Positions 51,357 through 60,007 of a DNA stretch of 64,000 nt are shown here, piece by piece. The stretch covers positions 1 through 64,000 of the forward strand of contig JAZKZV010000012.1 in assembly GCA_045612845.1 (NCBI GenBank). The letters run 5' to 3'. Under the pieces are notes generated by a model, which did no database searches, was not told the origin of the DNA, and saw nothing but the letters and a program-made list of their open reading frames with translations. The position numbers and the translations under genes are program-made. Each line of letters starts with the position of its first letter. The first letter of the stretch is position 1. Source of the stretch: Ornithomonoglobus_A sp045612845. GTDB lineage: Bacteria; Bacillota; Clostridia; UBA1381.

Positions 51357-51385
51357 ATTATATCACAGGTTTTGGTAATAATCAA
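51357..51385 (-). promoter_or_regulatory. Promoter of the pseudouridine synthase gene
   Basis: Minus-strand TTGATT (51380-51385), a 17-bp spacer and TATAAT (51357-51362). Confidence 0.78.
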
Positions 51386-51403
51386 GAAATATATAATAAA
51401 AAG

Positions 51404-51432
51404 TTGTATTGCTTATTGACATAAGGTATAAT
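51404..51432 (+). promoter_or_regulatory. prfA promoter
   Basis: TTGTAT (51404-51409), a 17-bp spacer and TATAAT (51427-51432). A TTGACA at 51416 has no -10 box at normal spacing (12 or 22 bp). Confidence 0.6.
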
Positions 51433-51479
51433 TTATAATAAAATATAATATAGTGATTTTTAAGAAAGAGGAAAAATAA

Positions 51480-52547
51480 ATGTTTGATAAATTAGAAGCA
51501 TTAGAGGAAAGATTTGCATTTGTTTCGGAAAAAATAAGCGACCCCGAAGTAATAGCAGACCAAGAGTCGTGGCGTAAATTCTGTAAGGAGCACTCTGACC
51601 TTACTCCGATTGTAAGTAAATATAAAGAATATAAAGAGGCAAAACAAACTATTGCTGATGATAAAGAAATGCTCGAAATGGGTCAGGAAAAAGAATTCGA
51701 GGAAATGATAAAGCAAGAGCTTAGCGAGGCGGAAGAAAAAATAAAGGTAGTTTCTGAGGAGCTAAAAATTCTTCTTCTTCCAAAAGACCCTAATGATGAA
51801 AAGAATGTTATTGTGGAAATAAGAGGCGGTACAGGCGGTGATGAGGCTGCACTCTTTGCTGCAGATTTAATGAGAATGTACTCGATGTATGCCGAAACAA
51901 AGCGCTGGAAACTCGATATTCTAAACTCAAACCCAACAGACATCGGCGGTTACAAGGAAATATCATTCTCCATAGAGGGACAGGGCGCATACTCAAAATT
52001 TAAGTTTGAGAGCGGAGTGCACAGAGTGCAACGTGTACCCGAAACTGAAAGTGGCGGACGTATTCACACATCTGCGGTAACTGTTGCGGTGTTACCGGAG
52101 GTTGAGGAAGTCGAGGTTGAAATAAATCAGAACGATTTAAGAATAGACGTGTTCCGTGCAGGCGGTCCGGGCGGACAGTGTGTAAACACAACTGACTCGG
52201 CGGTACGTATAACACATCTTCCTACGGGTATTGTTGTTTCGTGTCAGGATGAAAAATCCCAACACAAAAATAAGGATAAGGCAATGAAAATCCTAAGGTC
52301 AAGAATTTATGACGAAATGGAAGCGCAAAGACACAAGGAAATTGCCGACGAGCGAAAAATGCAGGTAGGCTCGGGGGACAGAAGTGAAAGAATACGAACA
52401 TATAACTTCCCTCAGGGGAGAGTTACAGACCACAGAATCAACCTTACACTATATAAGCTTGAACAGGTTCTGGACGGAAATATGGATGAGCTTATAGATG
52501 CTTTAATAACTGCCGACCAGGCCGCAAAGCTTTCACAAAGTGAATAA
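51480..52547 (+). CDS. prfA: Peptide chain release factor 1
   Basis: Releases finished proteins at UAA and UAG codons. The 355-aa protein has the GGQ motif in RAGGPGGQCVNTT (about 230-232). The stop-recognition tripeptide PxT is PET in RVPETESGGRIHTSA, which marks RF1 rather than RF2 (SPF). The length fits RF1. It is often followed by prmC; here an amino-acid operon follows instead. The stop codon overlaps a short palindrome (52540-52554). Confidence 0.96.
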   Translation: MFDKLEALEERFAFVSEKISDPEVIADQESWRKFCKEHSDLTPIVSKYKEYKEAKQTIADDKEMLEMGQEKEFEEMIKQELSEAEEKIKVVSEELKILLLPKDPNDEKNVIVEIRGGTGGDEAALFAADLMRMYSMYAETKRWKLDILNSNPTDIGGYKEISFSIEGQGAYSKFKFESGVHRVQRVPETESGGRIHTSAVTVAVLPEVEEVEVEINQNDLRIDVFRAGGPGGQCVNTTDSAVRITHLPTGIVVSCQDEKSQHKNKDKAMKILRSRIYDEMEAQRHKEIADERKMQVGSGDRSERIRTYNFPQGRVTDHRINLTLYKLEQVLDGNMDELIDALITADQAAKLSQSE

Positions 52548-52583
52548 TATTCACTAAAAGCGTAAAAATATTCATAAAACAAC

Positions 52584-52623
52584 AGTCTTTTTCTAAAATT
52601 TTAAATTATTTTGGAAAAAGACT
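52584..52623 (+). terminator. Terminator after prfA
   Basis: AGTCTTTTTC-x-AAAA pairs with TTTT-x-GAAAAAGACT across an A/T loop, followed by TGCATTTTTAT. It ends where the argD promoter begins. Confidence 0.7.
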
Positions 52624-52651
52624 TGCATTTTTATGCAAAAAGGTTTATAAT
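52623..52651 (+). promoter_or_regulatory. argD-argF promoter with overlapping ARG box
   Basis: TTGCAT (52623-52628), a 17-bp spacer and TATAAT (52646-52651). The sequence TTGCATTTTTATGCAA (52623-52638) is a perfect inverted repeat. It matches the ArgR/AhrC box pattern NTGNATWWWWATNCAN at every fixed position and covers the -35 box. A weaker half-match lies at 52560-52575. Confidence 0.8.
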
Positions 52652-52681
52652 AATAGTATATTTTAGCGGGGGTAATACTTT

Positions 52682-53881
52682 ATGACTACAGATAAAATAA
52701 GAGAATTAGATAAACAATATTATATGAATACCTTTGGCGACCGACTAAATGTTTCGTTTGAACGCGGCGAGGGTATGAAGTTGATTTCAAATGAGGGTAA
52801 AGAATATTATGACTTCCTGGGCGGAATTGCAGTTAATGCTTTGGGACATTCACATCCTCAATTTATCGAAGCACTAAAAAATCAGCTTGATAAGTTAATT
52901 CATACATCAAGCTTGTATTACATAGAAAATCAGGCAAAGCTTGCTCAAATGCTTGTAGAAAACAGTTGTGCCGACAGAGCGTTTTTTGCAAACAGCGGTG
53001 CTGAGGCAAATGAAGGCGCAATGAAGTTAGCTAAAATATATTTTTATAAAAAGAATTTAGAAAAGTACGAAATAATAACTCTTGATAAATCCTTCCATGG
53101 CAGAACGCTTGCGACTGTTGCAGCAACGGGTCAGGAAAAGTATCAAAAACCATACTATCCGTTGCTACCTGGTATAAAACAGGTTGAGCCAAATAACATA
53201 AATGCAATAAAAGAGGCAATAACACCAAAAACCGCTGCTATTATGATTGAGCTTATACAGGGCGAAAGCGGTGTAAGACCAATGTCGGAGGAGTATGTTA
53301 AAGAGTTAAGAGAGCTTTGTACAAAAAGAGGAATAATACTTATTTTTGACGAGGTACAAACAGGTATAGGCAGAACGGGATATATGTTTGCCCACCAGAT
53401 GTACGGGGTCGAGCCGGATATCTTTACATGTGCTAAAGCACTCGGCAATGGTATTCCGATAGGTGCAGTATGTGCCAGGGAGGAGATAGCATCTGCATTC
53501 TCGCCGGGCGACCATGGTACAACATTTGGCGGAAATCCGTTTGCAACTGCAGCAGGTCTGGCTGTGTTGGATATAATAAAAAAAGAAAAGCTTATTGAGA
53601 ATGCTAAAAATGTAGGTGAGCATTTTAAAGAAAAGCTTGGCGAACTAAAGGAAAAATATAACGAGCTTGTAGTTGATGTACGTGTTGCGGGATTACTTAT
53701 TGGTGTAGAATTAAAACAAGAAATTGCAAAAGATGTATTTAATGAACTGTTTGATAACGGATTTTTAACAAGTCTTTGCGGAGGCAACACAATAAGAATT
53801 GCACCGCCTTTAATAATTACTAAGAATGACGCAAACTTATTTATAAGTACACTTGCAACTGCAATTAAAAAACATATATAA
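52682..53881 (+). CDS. argD: Acetylornithine aminotransferase
   Basis: A class III PLP aminotransferase in arginine synthesis that makes N-acetylornithine. The 399-aa protein has the PLP aspartate region IFDEVQTGIGRTG (about 222-234) and the PLP-lysine in CAKALGNGIPIGA (about 251). It also has the GAEANEGAMKLAK phosphate loop (about 104-116). The start follows GGGGG. Next to argF and under an ARG box, acetylornithine rather than GABA or ornithine is the likely substrate. Confidence 0.93.
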   Translation: MTTDKIRELDKQYYMNTFGDRLNVSFERGEGMKLISNEGKEYYDFLGGIAVNALGHSHPQFIEALKNQLDKLIHTSSLYYIENQAKLAQMLVENSCADRAFFANSGAEANEGAMKLAKIYFYKKNLEKYEIITLDKSFHGRTLATVAATGQEKYQKPYYPLLPGIKQVEPNNINAIKEAITPKTAAIMIELIQGESGVRPMSEEYVKELRELCTKRGIILIFDEVQTGIGRTGYMFAHQMYGVEPDIFTCAKALGNGIPIGAVCAREEIASAFSPGDHGTTFGGNPFATAAGLAVLDIIKKEKLIENAKNVGEHFKEKLGELKEKYNELVVDVRVAGLLIGVELKQEIAKDVFNELFDNGFLTSLCGGNTIRIAPPLIITKNDANLFISTLATAIKKHI

Positions 53882-53897
53882 GAAAGGAAAGACAGAT

Positions 53898-54815
53898 ATG
53901 AAAGACTTAATCAGCTTACACGATTTAACCTCTGATGAAATTAAAAATTTACTTGAGCTTGGAATAAAGCTTAAAAATGAGCAAAAAAATAATATACCGC
54001 ACCCGATACTTAAGGGTAAAACACTTGGTATGATTTTTACAAAATCATCAACAAGAACAAGAGTCTCTTTCGAGGTGGGAATGACTCAGCTTGGCGGATA
54101 TCCTTTGTTTTTATCTTCAAATGATATTCAGCTTGGCAGAGGCGAAACAATCCACGATACTGCAAAGGTATTAGAGAGATATCTTGATGGTATTATGATA
54201 AGAACATATGCACACTCTGATGTTATAGAGCTTGCAGAGGAAGCTTCAATTCCTGTAATTAACGCGCTTACAGACTTGTTACATCCATGTCAGGTGCTTG
54301 CAGACCTTATGACAACATACGAGCATAAAGGTAAACTTGAGGGCTTAAAATTTGCATATATAGGCGATGGTAATAATATGGCGCACTCAATAATGTACGG
54401 TTGTGCAAAGGCAGGTCTTGACTGTGCTATTGCAACACCGGCTCAATACCAATGCGACGCTGAGGTTGTAGAAAATGCAAAAGCAGACTTTAAAAAGAGC
54501 GGTAAGAACTTAATAATCACACAAGACCCTATAGAGGCTATAAAAAATGCTGATGTTGTTTATACAGATACATGGGTATCTATGGGTCAGGAAAGCGAAA
54601 AGGCAGAGAAGGTAAAAGTATTCGGCGATTACCAGGTAAATGAAAAGCTATGGAAACATGCGGATGATGATGCAATATTTATGCATTGCTTACCGGCATA
54701 CCGAGGCTTTGAGGTAACCGAGGAAATTATAGACGGACCTCACAGTGTAATATTTGATGAGGCGGAAAACCGTCTTCATGCACAAAAGGCTGTAATGGCA
54801 ACACTTATGGGCTAA
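53898..54815 (+). CDS. argF: Ornithine carbamoyltransferase
   Basis: Makes citrulline from ornithine and carbamoyl phosphate. The 305-aa protein has the carbamoyl-phosphate motif KSSTRTRVSFE (about 48-58), HPCQ (about 129-132) and the ornithine loop HCLPAYRG (about 262-269). ATG 53898 is supported by GAAAGGAAAG. The earlier frame start (53853) lies inside argD. It lies 16 bp after argD on the same transcript. Confidence 0.96.
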   Translation: MKDLISLHDLTSDEIKNLLELGIKLKNEQKNNIPHPILKGKTLGMIFTKSSTRTRVSFEVGMTQLGGYPLFLSSNDIQLGRGETIHDTAKVLERYLDGIMIRTYAHSDVIELAEEASIPVINALTDLLHPCQVLADLMTTYEHKGKLEGLKFAYIGDGNNMAHSIMYGCAKAGLDCAIATPAQYQCDAEVVENAKADFKKSGKNLIITQDPIEAIKNADVVYTDTWVSMGQESEKAEKVKVFGDYQVNEKLWKHADDDAIFMHCLPAYRGFEVTEEIIDGPHSVIFDEAENRLHAQKAVMATLMG

Positions 54816-54826
54816 AGGTGATGTAA

Positions 54827-55312
54827 ATGGTAGTAGATTACGAATCGCTTTTTCAGATACGTCTTGCAAATTATGATGATATACCCGCAATAATGGATAT
54901 GACGCGAGAGGCATTTTTGAAGTATAAAGAGATGTCGGGTGTAGACCAGCTTGACGCCTTAAAGGAAACATACAGCGATGTAAAGCAGGATATAAATACA
55001 AAAATTGTGCTTGTTGCACTTGATGACGGACAGTATGTTGGTAGTGTACGTGTCGAAATTCTGCCTGACAACACTGCTTACCTTACAAGGTTTGGAGTAC
55101 GTACCTCCAATCAGAATAATGGAATAGGTAAGTCGATAATGAATCTTGTCGATAAAATTATGATTAAAAAGGGTGTTAAGAGAATATACTTACATACAGG
55201 CTCTAAAGTAAAAGACCTTATAAGATTCTATTATGGAAGAGGATTTTATATTGAGTCGACAGATACAAGTAGGGGATATGTAAGAGCCAAACTTGTAAAA
55301 GAATATTTATAA
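54827..55312 (+). CDS. GNAT-family N-acetyltransferase
   Basis: A 161-aa acyltransferase of the GNAT fold. IRLANYDDIPAIMDMTREAF forms the N-terminal strand-helix. The acetyl-CoA pyrophosphate loop is RTSNQNNGIGKSIMN (about 93-107), and a C-terminal FYYGRGFYIES strand follows. It is 11 bp after argF in the arginine operon. Its substrate is unknown. Acetylation of an amino acid such as glutamate is possible but not shown by sequence. Confidence 0.85.
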   Translation: MVVDYESLFQIRLANYDDIPAIMDMTREAFLKYKEMSGVDQLDALKETYSDVKQDINTKIVLVALDDGQYVGSVRVEILPDNTAYLTRFGVRTSNQNNGIGKSIMNLVDKIMIKKGVKRIYLHTGSKVKDLIRFYYGRGFYIESTDTSRGYVRAKLVKEYL

Positions 55313-55330
55313 GAAAGGTTGTATGTTTAT

Positions 55331-55951
55331 ATGAAAGTATTGCTTATAAATGGAAGTAGCCGGGAGGGCTGTACATATACTGCACTTCACGAAATGTGCA
55401 CAGTTTTTAAGGAAGAGGGAATAGACACCGAAATAGTAAGTCTTGGTGCAGACCCTATTCGTGATTGCATTGGTTGTAAATCGTGTGTTAAGCTTGGAAA
55501 ATGCACATTTGATGATGATATCGTAAACGAAGTTGTGCAAAAGGCAAAAGAAGCTGACGCGTTTGTATTTGGTACACCCGTTTACTATGCACATCCAAGC
55601 GGAAGAATACTCTCCTTGCTTGACCGTGCGTTCTATTCAGGCTCAAAGCACTTTGCACATAAGCCTGCAATGGCAATAGCCTCTGCAAGACGTGCAGGTA
55701 CAACAGCCTCACTTGATGCGGTGCTAAAGCATTGCTCATTTAATCAAATGCCGATAGTTTCGTCAACATACTGGAATGTTGTTCATGGTAATATGCCTGA
55801 GGAAGTAAAGCAAGACTTAGAGGGCATGCAAACTATGAGAAACGGTGCAAGAAACATGGCATGGCTTTTAAAATGTATTGAGTCGGGTAAGAAAAGCGGA
55901 ATAGAGATACCTCAAAACTCAAAAGCAGACAGAACAAATTTTATAAGATAA
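55331..55951 (+). CDS. Flavodoxin-fold FMN reductase with cysteine motif (iron-sulfur flavoprotein-like)
   Basis: A 206-aa NADPH-dependent FMN reductase family protein. LLINGSSREGCTYTAL (about 4-19) binds FMN phosphate. The cysteine cluster CIGCKSCVKLGKC (about 48-60) resembles that of iron-sulfur flavoproteins. FGTPVYYAHPSGRI (about 86-99) is typical of the family. ATG 55331 is used; the 5' TTG extension overlaps the ribosome site. It is the last gene of the arg operon. Its electron partner is unknown. Confidence 0.87.
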   Translation: MKVLLINGSSREGCTYTALHEMCTVFKEEGIDTEIVSLGADPIRDCIGCKSCVKLGKCTFDDDIVNEVVQKAKEADAFVFGTPVYYAHPSGRILSLLDRAFYSGSKHFAHKPAMAIASARRAGTTASLDAVLKHCSFNQMPIVSSTYWNVVHGNMPEEVKQDLEGMQTMRNGARNMAWLLKCIESGKKSGIEIPQNSKADRTNFIR

Positions 55952-55952
55952 T

Positions 55953-55980
55953 AAAAAACTTCCCATAGGGGAAGTTTTTT
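55953..55980. terminator. Terminator between the arg operon and the fumarase alpha gene
   Basis: A 12-bp perfect stem (AAAAAACTTCCC/GGGAAGTTTTTT) with loop ATAG. It serves both converging genes. Confidence 0.93.
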
Positions 55981-55985
55981 GTTGG

Positions 55986-56828
55986 TTATATTACTTCAAC
56001 TGCGTGTCGTGTTGCGTGGCAATTTACATTAACTGCAACAGGTAAGCCTGCAATATGTGTGGGATATACTTCTATATTTACACCTAAAGCAGTTGTTGTA
56101 CCGCCCATTCCCTGAGGACCAATGCCAAGCTTATTTATTTTCTCTAAGAGTGTTTTTTCAAGCTCTGCATAGAATGGTTTTTCGTTTTGTGAGTCGACCT
56201 CACGTGTAAGCGCTTTTTTAGCAAGTACTGCACATTTATCCATTGTGCCGCCAATACCTACACCTATAACCATTGGCGGACATGGATTGGCACCTGCTTT
56301 TCTTACTGTCTCTATTACAAAGTCAACTACTCCGTCAAGACCGTCGGATGGGTTGAGCATTTTAAGTGCACTCTTGTTTTCGCTGCCAAAGCCCTTTGGT
56401 GCAAAAGTTATTTTAACTTTATCACCCTTTACGAAATCATAGTGTATAACTGCGGGAGTGTTATCTTTTGTATTTATTCTTTCAAGAGGGTCTGCTACAA
56501 CAGACTTTCTTAAATATCCCTCGGTATAGCCTTGTGAAACGCCTTTGTTAATTGCCTCTGTTATTGTATCACCCTCGATGGTAACTTCGTTTCCGATTTC
56601 AACAAAGAATACTGCCATTCCTGTATCCTGACAGATAGGAACTTCTTTCTTGTGAGCAATCTCGGCATTTTTTAGGAGATTTTCTATAACTCCTTTAGAA
56701 ACCTCTGATTTTTCACTCTTAAGACTGTTCTCGAGTGCACATTTTATATCTGGTGTTATGTGGCATGTTGCCTCTATGCACATATCGCGTACCTTTTTTG
56801 TTATTTCCTCTGCTTTTATTGTTCTCAT
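55986..56828 (-). CDS. Fumarate hydratase (class I) / tartrate dehydratase alpha subunit
   Basis: The 4Fe-4S hydratase alpha subunit, which interconverts fumarate and malate with a beta subunit. The 280-aa protein has the three cluster cysteines in PICQDTG, NPCPPM and VNCHATRH, and GVGIGGTMDKCA. Length and motifs are complete. The beta subunit gene, normally directly after alpha, is missing; the frame ends at a terminator. It lies 19 bp after the large glycosyltransferase gene and is probably co-transcribed with it. FumA or TtdA type cannot be separated here. Confidence 0.92.
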   Translation of the reverse strand: MRTIKAEEITKKVRDMCIEATCHITPDIKCALENSLKSEKSEVSKGVIENLLKNAEIAHKKEVPICQDTGMAVFFVEIGNEVTIEGDTITEAINKGVSQGYTEGYLRKSVVADPLERINTKDNTPAVIHYDFVKGDKVKITFAPKGFGSENKSALKMLNPSDGLDGVVDFVIETVRKAGANPCPPMVIGVGIGGTMDKCAVLAKKALTREVDSQNEKPFYAELEKTLLEKINKLGIGPQGMGGTTTALGVNIEVYPTHIAGLPVAVNVNCHATRHAVEVI

Positions 56829-56847
56829 AATTTTATCATCCTTTCTT

Positions 56848-59800
56848 TTAAATCAGTATCCATGAATCAAACCATTTTAAAAATGTATTAACGTAATCGA
56901 CACTGCAGGGTTGACCCGATAATACCGGGTAAAACATTACAAACAATGCAATAACAATGCCGACATATGCAAATGATGAAATTTTATAATTCATCTTTGA
57001 TTTTACTGAGTTTGTGTTATTATATAAGCTAAAAATAGAATAGCCAATCATCATTGCCACAAATGGCACGGACGGGAAGTAGTGATATATATACGTCGTT
57101 CTTGTTACAGGAATCCATGAAACTAATTGTGCAAGATACGAAATAACAAGGAACAACGAAATTTTGTCTTTTTTTAGTATGGAGATATACACCATATAAA
57201 CGAATGCTACTATACCAATCCACCATACTGCAGGGTTTCCAAATGTGCTTATTCCCTCTTTTATAGTGCCAGATACAGTGCCTGAGTAGAACCACACGGG
57301 TCGTTTTATTATAAGCCATTCATACCACCTCGAAGAGAATGGATGTGTTGTTTCGACAACTGTATCAGCATGATAGGTAAACATGGCTGATTGGTTATCT
57401 ATTATTGTTTTTATTCCGTTTGTACCCGGAGTGTTCAGGTATGGTATATACGATAGCGCATATATCAACAACGGTATAATTATAAAGAATACACAACAGA
57501 ATATAATGGTTATTGATGTATTTCTCTTAAAGGCTGATATTATATCATTATGTTTTACTCCGTCTGTTTCACTATTTGGGTTTTGCATAGCGTAGGTGTA
57601 TTCTTTGTATCTGTTATACAGTGTTATAAAGAATATAACAGCAAGTCCCATGCCTGCATATATTCCTGTCCACTTACATGCTATACCAAGTCCCATGCAT
57701 ATTCCGCAAAGTCCAAGAGGTACAAGAGTCTTTTTTAATGGTGTATCGTAAAAACTCATAGAATAATACTTAAACATAAACAGATACATAAGCATTATAA
57801 AGAATGTAACGTACACATCTATAGTTGAAATTCTTGTTTGCGTAAAGTGCATAAAGTCAAAAGTAAATATTAAGCATGTAACTGTTGCAAGCCATTTGTA
57901 TTTAAACATTCTGCGTGCAAATATATAAATAATCGGTATCATAAACACGCCAATCAGTGTACCGATAAATCGCCAGCCAAACGGTGTCATCCCAAACAAT
58001 TTTACGCCTGCTGCAATAAGTACCTTTCCAAGCGGGGGATGTGTCCATTCATATACATCAAGACCGTGTATGAACTCATATGCTGTACGTGCGTGGTATA
58101 TTTCATCAAAATACATACTGTTTCGGTGGCTGTACCTCTGTGGGTGAAGCTCCTGTTCATCAAACAGATTTGCAATGGAAGCATCTGTGTTATTTTGCGG
58201 AGTTATTAAAACCGAATTTGCATCTGAAATATATAACTCCATAATCCTCAAATTTTCGGACTTGGAAGAAAGAGTAATATATTGTCCTCTCTTGTCTGTG
58301 TCTATTGTTGTGTGGGTAAACACCGCAGCATCGGTTATTGTCTGGTTGGATATGACGTTTTTGTTCGAGTCAAGATAAGCTATATACAGAGTGTTGGTCT
58401 GGTTGATGTTGGGAGTACCCAAAAACATTTCTATTTTTGAAATATCTTTTACTTCTCCAAGATTTATTGTTAAGGTGTTATTGTTGCCAGCATCTATATA
58501 TGTTTGAGGTGATTTTGTATTGCCAAGGTTATAGAACGCTATAAACGAATACAATATAACAATCACAAGCATGGCTATATAATCGTATTTTCCTAATCGT
58601 TCAAATTTAACACTTCTCTTAAAAGTTACGATTTTATCCTTTTTTGGAGGAACTGTGTTCTTTTTTCTTTTTTGCTTTGGTAAATTATCAATGGTGAATG
58701 GGTTGTGCTTTACATAATACTTTTGTGTAAACAGTATAACTGCAAAAAGAAGTATAATGTTTATCCATGACCATACAAGAACAGTAGGTGATTTGAAGTA
58801 TAAGTTTATGTCCTTCTGATAAATAAACAAAACCCATGCGGTGTTAAAGAACTGTGAAATCGTAAGTGCAATATATAAACAGTAGCTTTTTATGTCCTTG
58901 TTTAATATGAGGGCACAAAGCATAAGTATCATGGTGGGGAATGCATAACGTTCATGCATTTTTGTGGAAAGCATAAATGTCATAAACGAAAGCAATGCAC
59001 CTATATAATAATATTTTGATTCTTTTTTTGTTTTAAAGAAAATGTACGCACAATACGCTACAATAAAGAAGAGCGATATATATGCAAAAACGCTTGTGGC
59101 AGGTGTAATTGAATCCCAGTTAAATCCAAATGCTCCCCATAAATTAAATGCATTAACTGTTATATACGGGTATGATGAAAGTGTTGAAATATACTGTTCT
59201 ATAACACTTGTTATTCCAAACGGTGCGGATAATACAAATAACATAAGTATTGCACATACACCATACAGAAGATTCTTTGTAAATATTTTCTTGTCAAAAC
59301 CGTTTAAAAATACATTTTCTATTATCGCAAACACAACAAGAGGAAAGAACATAAATGCCTGCGGTTTTATAAAGATACATATTGCAAAGATAAAATATGA
59401 CTGTATAAGGCGTCTTTGTGTAAGCATATAAAGCATCAGCAATACAAAAAACGTATATACGCAGTCGACCTGTCCCCAAAGTGAACTGTTTAAAATTACA
59501 GATGGATTAAACAGGTACAGTGTAGCTATTGCAGTGCTTACACCATTGGAAAGCTTTTGTTCTGTGGCAATTTTATATATCAATAGTCCTGAGAGAATGT
59601 CAAATATAATTGCGGGAAGCTTTACAATCAGCCACATAATACCGCCGGTTGGGTTAAATATGTTTCGTATGGCTCCGATAACATATAAGATATACATGTA
59701 TCCGGGTGGGTAGTCGTTAAAGGAATCTCCCTTATAAAATGAAGATAAGCCTTCGTTGAATATACGTGCTGACCAACCCTCAAAGCATGACATATCATTG

Positions 59801-59985
59801 TTATGACCTCTGTAGGAAATCGCCAGAGCAATTCGTAATATAAGTGATATTGCCAAAAATATAATTAAAGATGTGTGTGATGAACTACTTTGTTTGCTTA
59901 AATTCATTTTATTGCTGATACAACATGTCCACATTATAAAAAACAGACATATATATGCAGCTATCCAAACTAATATAGCGCTCAT
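56848..59985 (-). CDS. Double GT-C glycosyltransferase (mannosyltransferase-like N half, PMT-family C half)
   Basis: A 1045-aa polytopic protein made of two GT-C type halves. The N half (about 1-450) has about 11 membrane helices and a first-loop acidic motif GHNNDMSCFEGW near residue 60. A basic cytoplasmic linker (KQKRKKNTVPPKKDK) and an extracellular beta domain (about 490-610) follow. The C half is a PMT-family protein O-mannosyltransferase-like unit with YFDEIYHARTAYE and WTHPPLGK (about 625-650) and about 10 helices. Such enzymes use polyprenyl-phosphate sugars on the outer face of the membrane. It sits between an LtaS-like gene and a fumarase gene on one transcript. Confidence 0.87.
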   Translation of the reverse strand: MSAILVWIAAYICLFFIMWTCCISNKMNLSKQSSSSHTSLIIFLAISLILRIALAISYRGHNNDMSCFEGWSARIFNEGLSSFYKGDSFNDYPPGYMYILYVIGAIRNIFNPTGGIMWLIVKLPAIIFDILSGLLIYKIATEQKLSNGVSTAIATLYLFNPSVILNSSLWGQVDCVYTFFVLLMLYMLTQRRLIQSYFIFAICIFIKPQAFMFFPLVVFAIIENVFLNGFDKKIFTKNLLYGVCAILMLFVLSAPFGITSVIEQYISTLSSYPYITVNAFNLWGAFGFNWDSITPATSVFAYISLFFIVAYCAYIFFKTKKESKYYYIGALLSFMTFMLSTKMHERYAFPTMILMLCALILNKDIKSYCLYIALTISQFFNTAWVLFIYQKDINLYFKSPTVLVWSWINIILLFAVILFTQKYYVKHNPFTIDNLPKQKRKKNTVPPKKDKIVTFKRSVKFERLGKYDYIAMLVIVILYSFIAFYNLGNTKSPQTYIDAGNNNTLTINLGEVKDISKIEMFLGTPNINQTNTLYIAYLDSNKNVISNQTITDAAVFTHTTIDTDKRGQYITLSSKSENLRIMELYISDANSVLITPQNNTDASIANLFDEQELHPQRYSHRNSMYFDEIYHARTAYEFIHGLDVYEWTHPPLGKVLIAAGVKLFGMTPFGWRFIGTLIGVFMIPIIYIFARRMFKYKWLATVTCLIFTFDFMHFTQTRISTIDVYVTFFIMLMYLFMFKYYSMSFYDTPLKKTLVPLGLCGICMGLGIACKWTGIYAGMGLAVIFFITLYNRYKEYTYAMQNPNSETDGVKHNDIISAFKRNTSITIIFCCVFFIIIPLLIYALSYIPYLNTPGTNGIKTIIDNQSAMFTYHADTVVETTHPFSSRWYEWLIIKRPVWFYSGTVSGTIKEGISTFGNPAVWWIGIVAFVYMVYISILKKDKISLFLVISYLAQLVSWIPVTRTTYIYHYFPSVPFVAMMIGYSIFSLYNNTNSVKSKMNYKISSFAYVGIVIALFVMFYPVLSGQPCSVDYVNTFLKWFDSWILI

Positions 59986-60007
59986 TTTTATACCTCATTC
60001 CAAAACT

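Noticed and set aside
53155..53790. 211-codon open frame on the minus strand
   Set aside because: Antisense shadow of argD with Ser/Pro-rich composition and no recognisable domain or start signal.
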